From CAYJXJ01 sp964374095 (lineage in GTDB: Bacteria; Elusimicrobiota; Elusimicrobia; UBA1565; UBA9628), in contig CAYJXJ010000001.1 of assembly GCA_964374095.1 (NCBI GenBank), positions 1-64,000 on the forward strand: a stretch of DNA of 64,000 nucleotides. Direction: 5' to 3'. The translations under genes were made by a program, and so were the position numbers. This document shows, one piece after another, positions 53,035 through 62,082 of the stretch (its first letter is position 1; the number at the start of each line of letters is the position of its first letter). The notes beneath the pieces were generated by a model, which did no database searches, was not told the origin of the DNA, and saw only the letters and a program-made list of their open reading frames with translations.

Positions 53035-54824
53035 GGGCATGGATTCTGCTTTCGGCGCTGCCGCTTTGGGCCCGGGCCGGGGACGTGGGGGTGCTGGTCA
53101 TGGCCCACGGGCGCGAGCCCGTGTGGAACCGCGCGGTCGAGGCCGCCGTGGACCCCCTCACGAGGTTGGCTCCCGTGGAGATTTCTTTCGGCATGGGAGC
53201 CGCGGATTCGATGCAGGAGGCGGCGGATCGGCTCGAGAAGCGGGGAGCCGGCCGGATCGTCGTCGTGCGGCTGGTCATCGGCGGGGAGAGCTTCCGCGAG
53301 CGCGTGGAGCAAATCCTGGGACTCAAACCCGGCGCCCCGCCGCGACCGGCGGCCCCCGAACCCGGCGAACCGTTGCACGCCATGGCCTTCTGGCGGCTTG
53401 GGTCCTCGGCCGAATTCGTTTCGGCCCCCGATGGGCTCTTGGAGAGCGCCGTCGCCGGCGAGATTCTCGCGGAGCGCGCCCGTGATTTGAGCCGCGACCC
53501 GGCGGCCGAGACGGTCCTGCTGGTGGCCCACGGCGCCGGGCACGCCGAGGTGGATCAGAAGTGGCTCTCGTCGCTGGAGACGTTGGCGGGAGCGGTGCGG
53601 CGGGACCGTCCCTACAGCAAGGTTCGGGCCGTCAGTATGCGCGAGGATCTCCCCGAGACCCGCGCTTTGGCCGAGGACGCGTTGATCAAGTCGGCGAAGG
53701 AGGAGGTCGCCGCCGGGGCGCGGCTCATCCTCGTCCCGGTCAACCTCTTCGAGCCCGGACCGGGGCACCGCGTCCTTTCCCAGGTTCCCCACGCCTACGA
53801 TGGGCGGGGGCTTCTGCCGCATGCGCGCGTGACCGAGTGGATTAAGTCTTCCGCCTCAAGAGTGGCCGTCTCGAAGGGCTGGCCGGATCCCTTCGCCGTC
53901 GCGCCACGGACCGCGACGGGGTCGGGGCGAGCTCGGTTGAGCGGCGGGTGGCCGGTCGTCGCGGGATCGACGGCCGCGGTGGGAGCCCTCGCCCTTTCGA
54001 GGGACGGTTCCAGCGCCTTGGTCGGTTCGCGGGACGGGACCGTGACGCTTTGGAGCGTGACGCAGGCCAAGCCGCTCCGCGTGTGGCGCGGGGCGTCCCG
54101 TTCGGCCGAGGCGGTCGCGGTCTCTCGAGACGGCCGGGGGCTGGCTTCGGCGGGATTCGACAACGTGGTGCGGATCTGGAATCCCGAAGCGGGGAGTCCG
54201 TCGTTTGAACTGAAAGGTCACGCGCTCGGCATCCACGTGCTGTCCTACACTCCCGATGGACGATCCCTCGTCACCGCCGGGGCGGATAGGAGCGTGCGCG
54301 TCTGGGATCTCGCCGCGCGTGCCGGACGCGTTCTCGGCACTCACGAAGAATTCGTCAGGGCGCTGGCGGTCTCTCCGAATGGCCGGTTGGCGGCTTCCGG
54401 GTCGGACGACGCGCAGGTGCGCCTCTGGGAACTGCCGAGCGGAAGGCTGCGGCGTTCGTGGAAGGCCCACCCGCGGGACATCCAGGCCCTGGCGTTCTCA
54501 CCCGGCGGCCGGCTGTTGGCCAGCGGGGGGGTCGAAGGTTCCGTGAAGCTCTGGGACCCGGCGGGCGGGGCGCTAGTCCGGGAACTGGCCGGTCATCTCG
54601 GCGAGGTCTACGCCGCGGCTTTTTCGCCCGACGGCGGACTGCTGGCCACGTCGGGCGAGGACTCCAAGGTCCTCCTGTGGAACCCCGCCGACGGTTCTCT
54701 TCGCGAGGAGGCCGCGATTGCTCCGCGCAAGGGTTCGGCGCTGGCTCTTGCCTTCGGGTCCCACGGACGCATTCTTGCCGGCACCGACGTTGGGGAGATC
54801 CTGCTCTTCGAGCTCGCGCGGTGA
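53031..54824 (+). CDS. Exported fusion of two CbiX-like domains and a WD40 propeller
   Basis: A 597-residue protein. Signal peptide MRAWILLSALPLWARAGD, then two CbiX-like domains paralogous to the 42414 protein (GVLVMAHGREPVWN with H26; TVLLVAHGAGHAEVD), then seven WD40 units from about residue 310 (LSRDGSSALVGSRDGTVTLW, LKGHALGIHVLSYTPDGRSL, LAGHLGEVYAAAFSPDGGLL). In domain 1 the second metal His is replaced (VRLVIGGESFRERVEQI); in domain 2 NLFEPGPGHRVLS keeps a nearby His. The fusion shows directly that CbiX-like domains and WD40 propellers of this block work together. Confidence 0.8.
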   Translation: MRAWILLSALPLWARAGDVGVLVMAHGREPVWNRAVEAAVDPLTRLAPVEISFGMGAADSMQEAADRLEKRGAGRIVVVRLVIGGESFRERVEQILGLKPGAPPRPAAPEPGEPLHAMAFWRLGSSAEFVSAPDGLLESAVAGEILAERARDLSRDPAAETVLLVAHGAGHAEVDQKWLSSLETLAGAVRRDRPYSKVRAVSMREDLPETRALAEDALIKSAKEEVAAGARLILVPVNLFEPGPGHRVLSQVPHAYDGRGLLPHARVTEWIKSSASRVAVSKGWPDPFAVAPRTATGSGRARLSGGWPVVAGSTAAVGALALSRDGSSALVGSRDGTVTLWSVTQAKPLRVWRGASRSAEAVAVSRDGRGLASAGFDNVVRIWNPEAGSPSFELKGHALGIHVLSYTPDGRSLVTAGADRSVRVWDLAARAGRVLGTHEEFVRALAVSPNGRLAASGSDDAQVRLWELPSGRLRRSWKAHPRDIQALAFSPGGRLLASGGVEGSVKLWDPAGGALVRELAGHLGEVYAAAFSPDGGLLATSGEDSKVLLWNPADGSLREEAAIAPRKGSALALAFGSHGRILAGTDVGEILLFELAR

Positions 54825-56659
54825 TCGGCCTCCTCGCGCTGGCCGCGGCCGGCTGGGGGGCCGAAATCCCGCCGGGGATGGTTCCCGACCCCGGCCACTC
54901 GAAGGGAGTCCTTGCCGCCGCCTTCTCCTCCGACGGCGCCCTGTTGGCGACCGGGGGACGCGACCGGCTCGTCCTGGTTTGGGACCCATGGATGCGCCGC
55001 CTGCCGCTGCGGCTGGGGGGCCACGGGGGGCCGGTCAACGCCGTGGCCTTCTCGCCCAACGCCAACCGGCTGGCGTCGGCCTCCTCCGACGGCACCGTCG
55101 GCGTGTGGGACCCGCGTTCGGGGCGGCTCCTGCGCAGCCTGCGCGTTGGGTCGACGGTGCACGCCGCGGCTTTCTCTCCGGATGGAACCTTGCTCGCGGG
55201 AGGCGCCGCCGACGGTTCGGTGCGGCTTTGGGACTCGGGCTTTGAACGGCCGGCCCGGGAGATCAGACTCGCGCGTCCCGTTGTGGGGGTGGCCTTCTCC
55301 CCCGATGGGCGGCGGATCGCGGCGGCGACCGAGGACGGGGTGGCCCTCGTGGACCCGAGGGCCGGCAGCGTCGCCGGAAATCTTTCCACGCCCGCCGCGG
55401 CTTCCGCGGTGGCCTTCAGCCCCGACGGCGGCCGGGTGGCGGCGGCCTGCGCCGATGGGGCGGTCCGAGTTTGGGGGCACCCGCCCCGCGGCGAACCGCG
55501 CGTTCTGGAATCTAGACGCGGTCCGGCCTGGGCGGTCGCCTTCAGCTCCGACGGATCGCGGCTGATCGCGGCGATGGAAGACGGCGCGATTGGAATCTGG
55601 AGCACGGGAGACTGGCGGCTGGAGCGAAGCCTCTCCGAGCATGAGAAGGCCGTGCGGGGTGCGGCCTTAAGCTCCGACGGGCGCCTCTTGGCGTCGGTTT
55701 CCTTGGACCGCAATGTGATTCTTTGGGACCCGATCCATGGGCGGCTCGAACGAAATCTCGAGGGCTCAAACGCCTGGACGAGCGCCCTGGCGTTTAGTCC
55801 CGATGGAAAGCTCCTCGCCTCCGGCTCCGATGACAGGACCATCCGGCTGCGGGACGCCGAGACCGGTGCCCTGCTCAGGACCTTGTCGGGGCATGCCTTC
55901 GGCATCAACTCCGCCGCTTTCAGCCCCGATGGGACGATCTTGGCAACCGCCTCAAACGACCGCACCGCCCGGCTCTGGGACGTCGGGACCGGAACTGCCG
56001 TCGGAATTCTGACCGGACACGACCACTGGGTTTACGCGGCGGTCTTTAGTCCGGACGGCAAGCGGCTGGCGACGGCGTCGCTCGACAAGACGGTCCGCCT
56101 TTGGGACCCGCGGAGTCGGGAGCTCCTGGCGACCGAGGATGGTTTCGAGGGGGGCCTGCTCGCCGCGGCTTTCAGTCCCGATGGACGGATCTTGGCCGTG
56201 GGCGGGGAGGATCGGGGCGTCGCGCTTCTGGAGTCTTCCCGCGACCGGCGTCGGCTCGTCGGGCATCGCGGCCAGGTTCAGGCGGTGGCTTTTAGTCCCG
56301 ATGGCCGGTTGATCGCCTCCGCCGATGCTGTCGGCGAGGTGCGGGTCTGGGGCGCGGCGGACGGCGGTTTGCTGGCGTCGTGGCAGGGGCACGAGGAGCC
56401 CGTGCGAGCCCTGCTCTTTCTCCCCGGCGGCTCGAGGCTCGTCACGGGCGCCGAGGACGGCAAGGTGATGGTGTGGGATTGGCGAAAAGGGAAGCCCCTC
56501 TCCGGCATTGACGTCGATCCGGAGGGCATCTCGGCGTTGGCATCGCGGGGCGGCCGGGTCCTCGCCGTGGGTTTGATGGATCACGTGGTCGAGCTTTGGG
56601 ACCTGGCGACTTCCCAGCGGCTTCAGCGGCTGGAAGTTCCGGGCTACGAACCGGAATGA
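54821..56659 (+). CDS. Exported WD40 protein 8 (two propellers)
   Basis: A 612-residue protein: short signal peptide MIGLLALAAAGWGAE, then about fourteen WD40 units (LGGHGGPVNAVAFSPNANRL, FSPDGKLLASGSDDRTIRLR, LTGHDHWVYAAVFSPDGKRL). GTG start overlapping the fusion gene stop; its stop overlaps the PepSY-TM gene (ATGA). I number it 8 counting the CbiX fusion as 7. Confidence 0.85.
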   Translation: MIGLLALAAAGWGAEIPPGMVPDPGHSKGVLAAAFSSDGALLATGGRDRLVLVWDPWMRRLPLRLGGHGGPVNAVAFSPNANRLASASSDGTVGVWDPRSGRLLRSLRVGSTVHAAAFSPDGTLLAGGAADGSVRLWDSGFERPAREIRLARPVVGVAFSPDGRRIAAATEDGVALVDPRAGSVAGNLSTPAAASAVAFSPDGGRVAAACADGAVRVWGHPPRGEPRVLESRRGPAWAVAFSSDGSRLIAAMEDGAIGIWSTGDWRLERSLSEHEKAVRGAALSSDGRLLASVSLDRNVILWDPIHGRLERNLEGSNAWTSALAFSPDGKLLASGSDDRTIRLRDAETGALLRTLSGHAFGINSAAFSPDGTILATASNDRTARLWDVGTGTAVGILTGHDHWVYAAVFSPDGKRLATASLDKTVRLWDPRSRELLATEDGFEGGLLAAAFSPDGRILAVGGEDRGVALLESSRDRRRLVGHRGQVQAVAFSPDGRLIASADAVGEVRVWGAADGGLLASWQGHEEPVRALLFLPGGSRLVTGAEDGKVMVWDWRKGKPLSGIDVDPEGISALASRGGRVLAVGLMDHVVELWDLATSQRLQRLEVPGYEPE

Positions 56660-57765
56660 TCCGGACCTGGGTGCTGCGTTTGCATATCGCCACGGCCCTC
56701 GCGGCCGGGCCTTGGATCGTGATCCAGGGCCTCACGGGCAGCGTCGTCTCCTTCCGCGAAGAACTTAAGATGAAATTCTACCCGGAACTCTACCGCGTGG
56801 AGCCGCAAGCGACTCGAGTCTCCCTGCAGTCCATTGTCGACGGCCTGCGGCGCGCATTCCCCCGGGACCGGCTCGATGACATCGTGCTCAGCCGCGGCCC
56901 CGACCGGTCCTACGAGGCGTACTTCAACGGCGAGGACGATCGGCGCGCCTACGTCGATCCCTACACGGGACGGATCATCGCCTCGCGACACGTCAAGAGC
57001 CCGATGCTGACGATCGAGGCGATTTACTTTTGGCACAAGACCCTGCTCTGGGGCAAGATCGGGCTGCGCATCAATCTCGCCGTGGGCTCCCTATTTTTCC
57101 TCCACTGCTTCACGGGGCTGTTTCTGTGGTGGCCGCGCCGCAGGACATTTATCGCCGCGGCGCTGCGCCCCCAGCCGGCAACCCGTTGGAGCCCGACGCG
57201 CCTGCTCGCGTGGCACCGTTTGGTCGGGTTCTGCTTCTCCCTTCATCTCGCTATAATCTCGCTTTTCGGCGTCGAGATCCTGTACCACACCCTCTACGCC
57301 CGGCCTTTGCTGCCGCTCTTCAAGCTTCCAAAGCTTCTGGAACGCGGTAAGGTGGAGCGACCGGCCGGCCGTGAACCGCTGCCGCTGGACCGGTTGCTGG
57401 AGTTGGCCGTAGCGGCCCAACCCGGCGCCGCGGTCACAACCGTTGAGCTTCCCCAGACCCCGGAACAGGCGCTCTACGTTTGCACCGAGACGCCGGAGGA
57501 GGCCGGACTTTATCACGATGGGCGCAGCCGGGTGCTCCTGAATCCTTATACCGGAGCGGTGCTCGCCCTATACGACAACGCCCGCGCCCCCTGGCGCTAC
57601 CGCTGGTACAACACGGCCTTCCTCGTGCACTCCGGCCGCTGGGGAGGGTGGCCGTCCCGGGTCCTACAGGCGGCGGCGGGGCTGGTTCCGCTGACGCTCT
57701 TCGTGCTGGGGATCGGCGCCCTGATTCAAGAGCGCCGGGCCGGGAAGGCCGCGGAGGCTCCCTAG
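56656..57765 (+). CDS. PepSY-associated TM-helix membrane protein
   Basis: A 369-residue inner-membrane protein of the PepSY_TM family. A first helix (LHIATALAAGPWIVIQGLTG), a PepSY-like periplasmic segment (AYVDPYTGRIIASRHVKS), the family helix FLHCFTGLFLWWPRRR, a further helix (FCFSLHLAIISLFGVEIL), a second PepSY segment (LLNPYTGAVLALYDNARAP) and a last helix. Several His in the helices (HCFTG, WHRLVG, HSGRWGG) may hold heme. Relatives (FoxB type) reduce or process ferric siderophores after TonB-dependent uptake. Last gene of the plus-strand block; its stop overlaps that of the convergent enoyl-CoA hydratase gene. Confidence 0.85.
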   Translation: MIRTWVLRLHIATALAAGPWIVIQGLTGSVVSFREELKMKFYPELYRVEPQATRVSLQSIVDGLRRAFPRDRLDDIVLSRGPDRSYEAYFNGEDDRRAYVDPYTGRIIASRHVKSPMLTIEAIYFWHKTLLWGKIGLRINLAVGSLFFLHCFTGLFLWWPRRRTFIAAALRPQPATRWSPTRLLAWHRLVGFCFSLHLAIISLFGVEILYHTLYARPLLPLFKLPKLLERGKVERPAGREPLPLDRLLELAVAAQPGAAVTTVELPQTPEQALYVCTETPEEAGLYHDGRSRVLLNPYTGAVLALYDNARAPWRYRWYNTAFLVHSGRWGGWPSRVLQAAAGLVPLTLFVLGIGALIQERRAGKAAEAP

Positions 57766-58589
57766 CGGCCCTGAAAGCGCGGCGGCCGTCCTTCGATGCG
57801 GGCGCGCATGGCCTCGCGCACGTCATGCGTGTCCATGAGTTTGCTGAACAGGCCTCGTTCAAACGCCAGGCCGCCCTCGAGATCGAGGTCCTGGGAGCGC
57901 AGGATCGCCTCCTTGGCCGCGCGCAGGGCGAGCGGGGGCTGACGCGCCAGCTTCCGGGCCAGTTCCAGCGCCTCCGGAAGGACCCGTTCCGGCGCGACGG
58001 ACCGATTGATCAAGCCCCAAGAGAGGGCCTCCCGTCCCGTGAAGGGTTCGCCCGCAAGCACCAATTCCATGGCGCGGGCTTTGCCCACGGCGCGGGCGAG
58101 GCGCTGGGTCGCGCCGCTTCCCGGGATGACGCCCGAGGAGACCTGGGGAAGCCGGAACTCGGAGTCCTGGGCCGCGACGATGAGGTCGCAGGCCAGGGCG
58201 AGCTCGCAGCCTTCGCCAAGGGCGGCCCCGCGCACGGCCGCGATGACGGGCGCGCGCAGGCGGCCGATCGCCGTCAGCCGCTTCTGGCGGTCGGAGGCCA
58301 TCATTTCCCCGGAGGTCGGAGCCGTCGATTCGATGCGGGCGGTCTTTCCACCCAGGGCCGCCAGGCAGCGGCCGGGCCAGGCGCTCTGGGCGAAGAAATC
58401 GGCCCCGCCCGCCAGAACCAGGACCCGGACCGCGGGATCGCGCTCTAAGGCCGCGAGCTCATCGTGGAGGGCCTCGGTGAGGGCCACCCCCAGGCTGTTG
58501 GCGCCGGGGGCGTCCCGCATCTGGACCAGCGCCACGGCGCCGCGGCGGGAGGTGCGGATAAGCCGTCGGCGTCCCCAAGCCATGCCCAC
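57762..58589 (-). CDS. Enoyl-CoA hydratase/isomerase family protein
   Basis: A 275-residue crotonase-fold protein. The oxyanion and first-Glu motif is RGAALGEGCELALACDLIVA, then FRLPQVSSGVIPGSGATQRL, WGLINRSVAPE and the C-terminal ARIEGRPPRFQGR. In true hydratases a second Glu sits in the PE-x position of that second motif; here it is PQV, so hydration may be impaired and an isomerase or other crotonase reaction is possible. Metabolically it fits with the hbd and acyl-CoA dehydrogenase genes about 50 kb away. The first codons (MGMAWGRRR) may not all be translated. Confidence 0.85.
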   Translation of the reverse strand: MGMAWGRRRLIRTSRRGAVALVQMRDAPGANSLGVALTEALHDELAALERDPAVRVLVLAGGADFFAQSAWPGRCLAALGGKTARIESTAPTSGEMMASDRQKRLTAIGRLRAPVIAAVRGAALGEGCELALACDLIVAAQDSEFRLPQVSSGVIPGSGATQRLARAVGKARAMELVLAGEPFTGREALSWGLINRSVAPERVLPEALELARKLARQPPLALRAAKEAILRSQDLDLEGGLAFERGLFSKLMDTHDVREAMRARIEGRPPRFQGR

Positions 58590-58668
58590 GAAACTGGTTC
58601 AGCCAACCCATGCCCGGGTCAGAGGTTGATTTCGAACCCGCATTGTTTTTATAATTAATTGAGATTTT

Positions 58669-58703
58669 NNNNNNNNNNGTCGGCGACGCGAAGCGTCGCC
58701 GAC
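58669..58703. other. Scaffold gap (10 N) next to an 11-bp-arm hairpin
   Basis: Ns at 58669-58678 are followed at once by GTCGGCGACGC, GAA, GCGTCGCCGAC (58679-58703), a perfect inverted repeat. An AT-rich stretch precedes the Ns. The strong hairpin may have caused the assembly break, so an unknown length may be missing between the enoyl-CoA hydratase and the 58780 gene. Confidence 0.85.
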
Positions 58704-58779
58704 ATTCGTGTGAGCGCCTCGTCTGCCGTCGGAGTCTCGATGTTTGCGCACCGGTTGTTTTATTATAGGAATTTCGTTG

Positions 58780-59886
58780 TTACCAAAAAGCATGGTGAAC
58801 CTCCGCGGTTCTGCCGTCGGCTCCGGTGAGCATGAGGGTCAAAAATACCGGAGGGGCTCCGCCGTCGTGGGGGCGCGACAGGAGGCGGCTCCCGGCGCAG
58901 GAGATGGGAAGGCGCAGAAGGGCCCGGGTGCGCGACTCTGGGAGAAGGGGAGGATCCGGGTCGATCTCGCAAACTGCGCCCGGTACAGCCAGCACGGCCA
59001 CCAACTCGGCTTCGACCACCGCGAACTCGGGTGTTCGCCACTCGACTTTCAGCGTCCGTCCCAGGCGCGCGTCCTTCAAGGAATGCCCCGTCGGTTGTAG
59101 CAGGACCGCCGGCGCCTGCGGCCACGGGGCGAGCGTCTCCGCGTAGACGGCAGACGGGCCGGAACTCGGCTCGACCTCGAAGTCGATTTCGGTCCCGGCG
59201 GGGGGCGGCTCCTCTCCGGGGCCAGCCTCCCAGGAAAAATGCTCCGTGCGCACCTCCCGGAGCGAGTCGGGCGCGGGCTTGAGGAAGACTTCCAGGATGA
59301 CCTCGGTCCGGCGCCGCAGGGTTTCCTCGCGGCCCCACCAGCGCGCGCGGACCGCGCGCACCGTCCCCGGGGGGGCGCTGACCATGAGCCTGAGGTCCCG
59401 GGTCGTGGTGCTGGACACCGAGCCTCCCCACCGGCGCGACACCATGGCCGCGTCGACCGAGGCTCGGGCGATCCGCCGGTTTCCGTAGAAGCGCCAGCGG
59501 CCGTCTTCTCCCCGACGCACCAGGCGCAGGGAGCAGAGGGTGCGTCGGTCGTCTTCGACGCGTCGCTGGAGCCGTTGGCGCGCGCTTCCCAAGACAAGCG
59601 TACCCGATAGGCGCGCGGTGTCCCCGTGGGAGTCTCGGACGGGCTCGCCCCGCCAGGCCACGCTCGCTGGACCCCAGCCGCGCAGCAGGGTCGCGCACTC
59701 AGCCGCGCCGACCGCGCGCCCGAAGCCGTCCTTGAGGTAGTCGGCGTCGAAGAGGTCTTCGATTTCAGCGGCGGTCAGCCGCTTTCCCCGCTCGGTGACC
59801 CGCTGCGCCAGCCTTTCGACGGCTTCCCGTGGGTCCGCGTCGGCCGCGGCGGCGACGAGGGCGGCCGCGACGGCCAGATGGATCAC
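58780..59886 (-). CDS. Exported protein of unknown function, coupled to the TonB-dependent receptor
   Basis: A 368-residue protein from a GTG start: signal peptide MIHLAVAAALVAAAADAD. The N-terminal part (LTAAEIEDLFDADYLKDGFG, WRGEPVRDSHGDTARLSGTL, DDRRTLCSLRLVRRGEDGRW) looks like a small alpha-beta domain of the SnoaL/NTF2 kind; the rest is beta-rich. I do not recognise a named family. The start overlaps the stop of the receptor gene (GTGA), so it is probably a periplasmic or lipid-facing partner of the receptor. Confidence 0.72.
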   Translation of the reverse strand: MIHLAVAAALVAAAADADPREAVERLAQRVTERGKRLTAAEIEDLFDADYLKDGFGRAVGAAECATLLRGWGPASVAWRGEPVRDSHGDTARLSGTLVLGSARQRLQRRVEDDRRTLCSLRLVRRGEDGRWRFYGNRRIARASVDAAMVSRRWGGSVSSTTTRDLRLMVSAPPGTVRAVRARWWGREETLRRRTEVILEVFLKPAPDSLREVRTEHFSWEAGPGEEPPPAGTEIDFEVEPSSGPSAVYAETLAPWPQAPAVLLQPTGHSLKDARLGRTLKVEWRTPEFAVVEAELVAVLAVPGAVCEIDPDPPLLPESRTRALLRLPISCAGSRLLSRPHDGGAPPVFLTLMLTGADGRTAEVHHAFW

Positions 59887-61991
59887 AGCCGTACGCTCCA
59901 GGTGAGCACGAAGTTCGTTCCGGGCTCGTTGACGCCGGAAGCGTGGACGCGGTAGTCCTGGTTGACCGCGTTCTCCACGGCGGCGCTGACCGTAAGCCGG
60001 GTCCCCAACTCGGCTCCGCCGCGAAGCGACCAGACGGCATAGCCGGGGGTGCCGCCGGGCGGTATGCGCTGCGTATCGCGGACGTCGCTGGAGGAGAGTT
60101 TCCGGGCCTTTCCCGCCAGACGGACCGCGGTCTCGAACCAGCGCCGGCGGTCGGGCCGCTCCCACCGGAGGTTGAACTGGCCGGTCGGGGGCATGAGTTT
60201 TGGGAGAGGCTCCCGGGAAACGGCGGGGACGGAAGTCGGGTAGGCGTCGGCTTCTCCGTAAATCCAGCCCAGCCATGCCCCGGCGCTCCACCCCGGGGCG
60301 AAGGGCAGGGCCCAGCGGCCCTTCAATTCCGCTCCATGGACGTAGCCGCGGCCCGCGTTGCGCTTGGTGACCTCGTTCAAGGCCGCGACGACGTTGCCGG
60401 TCGGCGCGCGGACGATGAGATCGCTGATCGCGGTGTGGAAGTAAGACGCTTCGGCCGTCCATCCTTCGCCCCGCGCCTTCGCGCCGGCCTCGGCGGTGAG
60501 GAAATTCTCCGGCCGGAGGTCGGGCGAGGGAGTCTCGATCTCGCCGGCCTCGGCGGTGTCGAAGCGGGTCAAGTCGGAAAGATTGGGGGTCCGGAAACCC
60601 TGCGACAGGCCCGCGTGGAGATTGAGCCGCTCGGGGACGGCGCGACAGAGCAGTCGGACGTTGCCCACGGCCGACTCCCATTTATTCGAGAATGAGGTCC
60701 GCGTCCCCGTGGCCGGATCCTTCACCTTGGCCGCCCCGCTCTGGGCATGGCTCAGGCGCCCCCCGGTGAGGAGCTCCAGGCGGCGGTCGGCGAAGTCCAA
60801 GGAATTCTGGGCGAAGACCCCCAGGAGGTGGTAGAGCGCGTTATCGGCGATGGGGCCCTGGATGTCGTCGCCGATGAAGGTTCCGTCATGCTTGTAGTTC
60901 TCCCGGAAGGAGTTCGCCTGGTCGCGCCAATAGTCGGCTCCATAGCTCCAGACTCCGGCCGGGCTGGGACTGCGGGCCTGCGCCCATGCCCCCAGCGTGC
61001 CGATGGCGAAGCCTTGCGTCTCTTGTACGCCGGAGGCGCGGATGCGCCACTGCTCCTCCGACTGGCTCTGCCAGGAGACCCCGGCCTCCAGCGTGGAGAG
61101 GGTCGCGCCCAGCTCGCGCCCCTCGTACTTGAGGTAAACGAGTTCCCGGCCCTGGTCGAGGGAGCGGCGTCGATCCGTGCCCGGGACCGTCCCCAACCAG
61201 CGCAGGCCCGAGGTCGTCGCGTGGGTCCGCCAGGCGCCGTATTGTCCCACGCGCTGGTATAGGGCGGTGAGCTTCGCGCCGGGAACCGGCGTCCAGCGCA
61301 GCTTGAAGTCTCCGTCGAGCTCCCGGTAGCCGGTGTGGGGTTGGAGCCCGACGTCGCGGCCGCCGACGGTCTCCCCGAAGTCTTTAGCCGAGACTCCCGC
61401 CGTCGCGCCCAAGGACGGCGAGGCCGCGCCGTACTCCAGACGTCCGACGTTGGACGATTCCGCGCTCGCGAATCGGTGGAGCAGGCGCCCCTCCCGCCGG
61501 AGTCCTTGGGCCGGCGCGGGCGGGGGATCGCGGGTCAAGGCTTGGACGACGCCTCCTACCGCGTCGGAGCCGTAAAGGACCGAGCCCGCGCCCCCGCGCA
61601 GAAGTTCGACGCGCTCCAACGACAGGGGATCCACGGTATTGAAATACTGGTTGGGTCCCGACCGGAAGGCCGAGTTGTTGAGGCGGACGCCGTCGATGAG
61701 CAGGAGGGTGTGATAGCCGGTGAACCCCCGGATGAAAGGCGAGCCCTGGCCGGTTCCGGATTTCTGCCCCATCGTGCCCGGAGAGTCGTCGAGCACGGCC
61801 GGGCTGGTCCGGGCGGAGCGCCGGACCCGGATGTCCGTGGCGTCGAAAGAGTCGACGCTGTAGGGCAGGTCGAAGGCCCCGCGGGAGTCGCGCGTGGCGG
61901 TGATGAGAATGACATCGAGAGAGGCGGGTACCGGGACGTTCTGAGCCTGCGAAAGCATGGTCGCCGCGAAGCAGACGAAAACTCCGATCAT
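59883..61991 (-). CDS. TonB-dependent outer-membrane receptor
   Basis: A 702-residue protein. Signal peptide MIGVFVCFAATMLSQAQ, a TonB-box-like stretch (SLDVILITATRD), a plug domain (FIRGFTGYHTLLLIDGVRLN and ERVELLRGGAGSVLYGSDAV) and a 22-strand-type barrel ending EPGTNFVLTWSVRL. The plug residues RGF-x3-H resemble hemin/vitamin B12/iron-complex receptors in general, without a clear ligand. Receptors of this size import iron complexes, hemes, cobalamins or nickel complexes. Divergent from Cys-rich protein D across a 91-bp region. The ATG at 61991 starts the signal peptide; no strong ribosome site was seen. Confidence 0.9.
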   Translation of the reverse strand: MIGVFVCFAATMLSQAQNVPVPASLDVILITATRDSRGAFDLPYSVDSFDATDIRVRRSARTSPAVLDDSPGTMGQKSGTGQGSPFIRGFTGYHTLLLIDGVRLNNSAFRSGPNQYFNTVDPLSLERVELLRGGAGSVLYGSDAVGGVVQALTRDPPPAPAQGLRREGRLLHRFASAESSNVGRLEYGAASPSLGATAGVSAKDFGETVGGRDVGLQPHTGYRELDGDFKLRWTPVPGAKLTALYQRVGQYGAWRTHATTSGLRWLGTVPGTDRRRSLDQGRELVYLKYEGRELGATLSTLEAGVSWQSQSEEQWRIRASGVQETQGFAIGTLGAWAQARSPSPAGVWSYGADYWRDQANSFRENYKHDGTFIGDDIQGPIADNALYHLLGVFAQNSLDFADRRLELLTGGRLSHAQSGAAKVKDPATGTRTSFSNKWESAVGNVRLLCRAVPERLNLHAGLSQGFRTPNLSDLTRFDTAEAGEIETPSPDLRPENFLTAEAGAKARGEGWTAEASYFHTAISDLIVRAPTGNVVAALNEVTKRNAGRGYVHGAELKGRWALPFAPGWSAGAWLGWIYGEADAYPTSVPAVSREPLPKLMPPTGQFNLRWERPDRRRWFETAVRLAGKARKLSSSDVRDTQRIPPGGTPGYAVWSLRGGAELGTRLTVSAAVENAVNQDYRVHASGVNEPGTNFVLTWSVRL

Positions 61992-62030
61992 CGGTTGGAG
62001 TATATTGCATTTGCGCGTATCCGCGCCGCC

Positions 62031-62060
62031 TTGAAGTCTCCGTCGAGGGTCTGTTATACT
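62031..62060 (+). promoter_or_regulatory. Sigma-70-type promoter for Cys-rich protein D
   Basis: TTGAAG (62031-62036), 18-base spacer, TATACT (62055-62060). Same -10 as the Cys-tail operon promoter at 21120. AGGGGG (about 62072-62077) precedes the TTG start. Confidence 0.65.
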
Positions 62061-62082
62061 GTCACCGGACCAGGGGGACTCT

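Noticed and set aside
43256..56659. WD40 array as a counter-selected conflict or NACHT-type defence system
   Set aside because: No NTPase, protease, nuclease or Death-like domain is fused or adjacent, and the proteins are exported.
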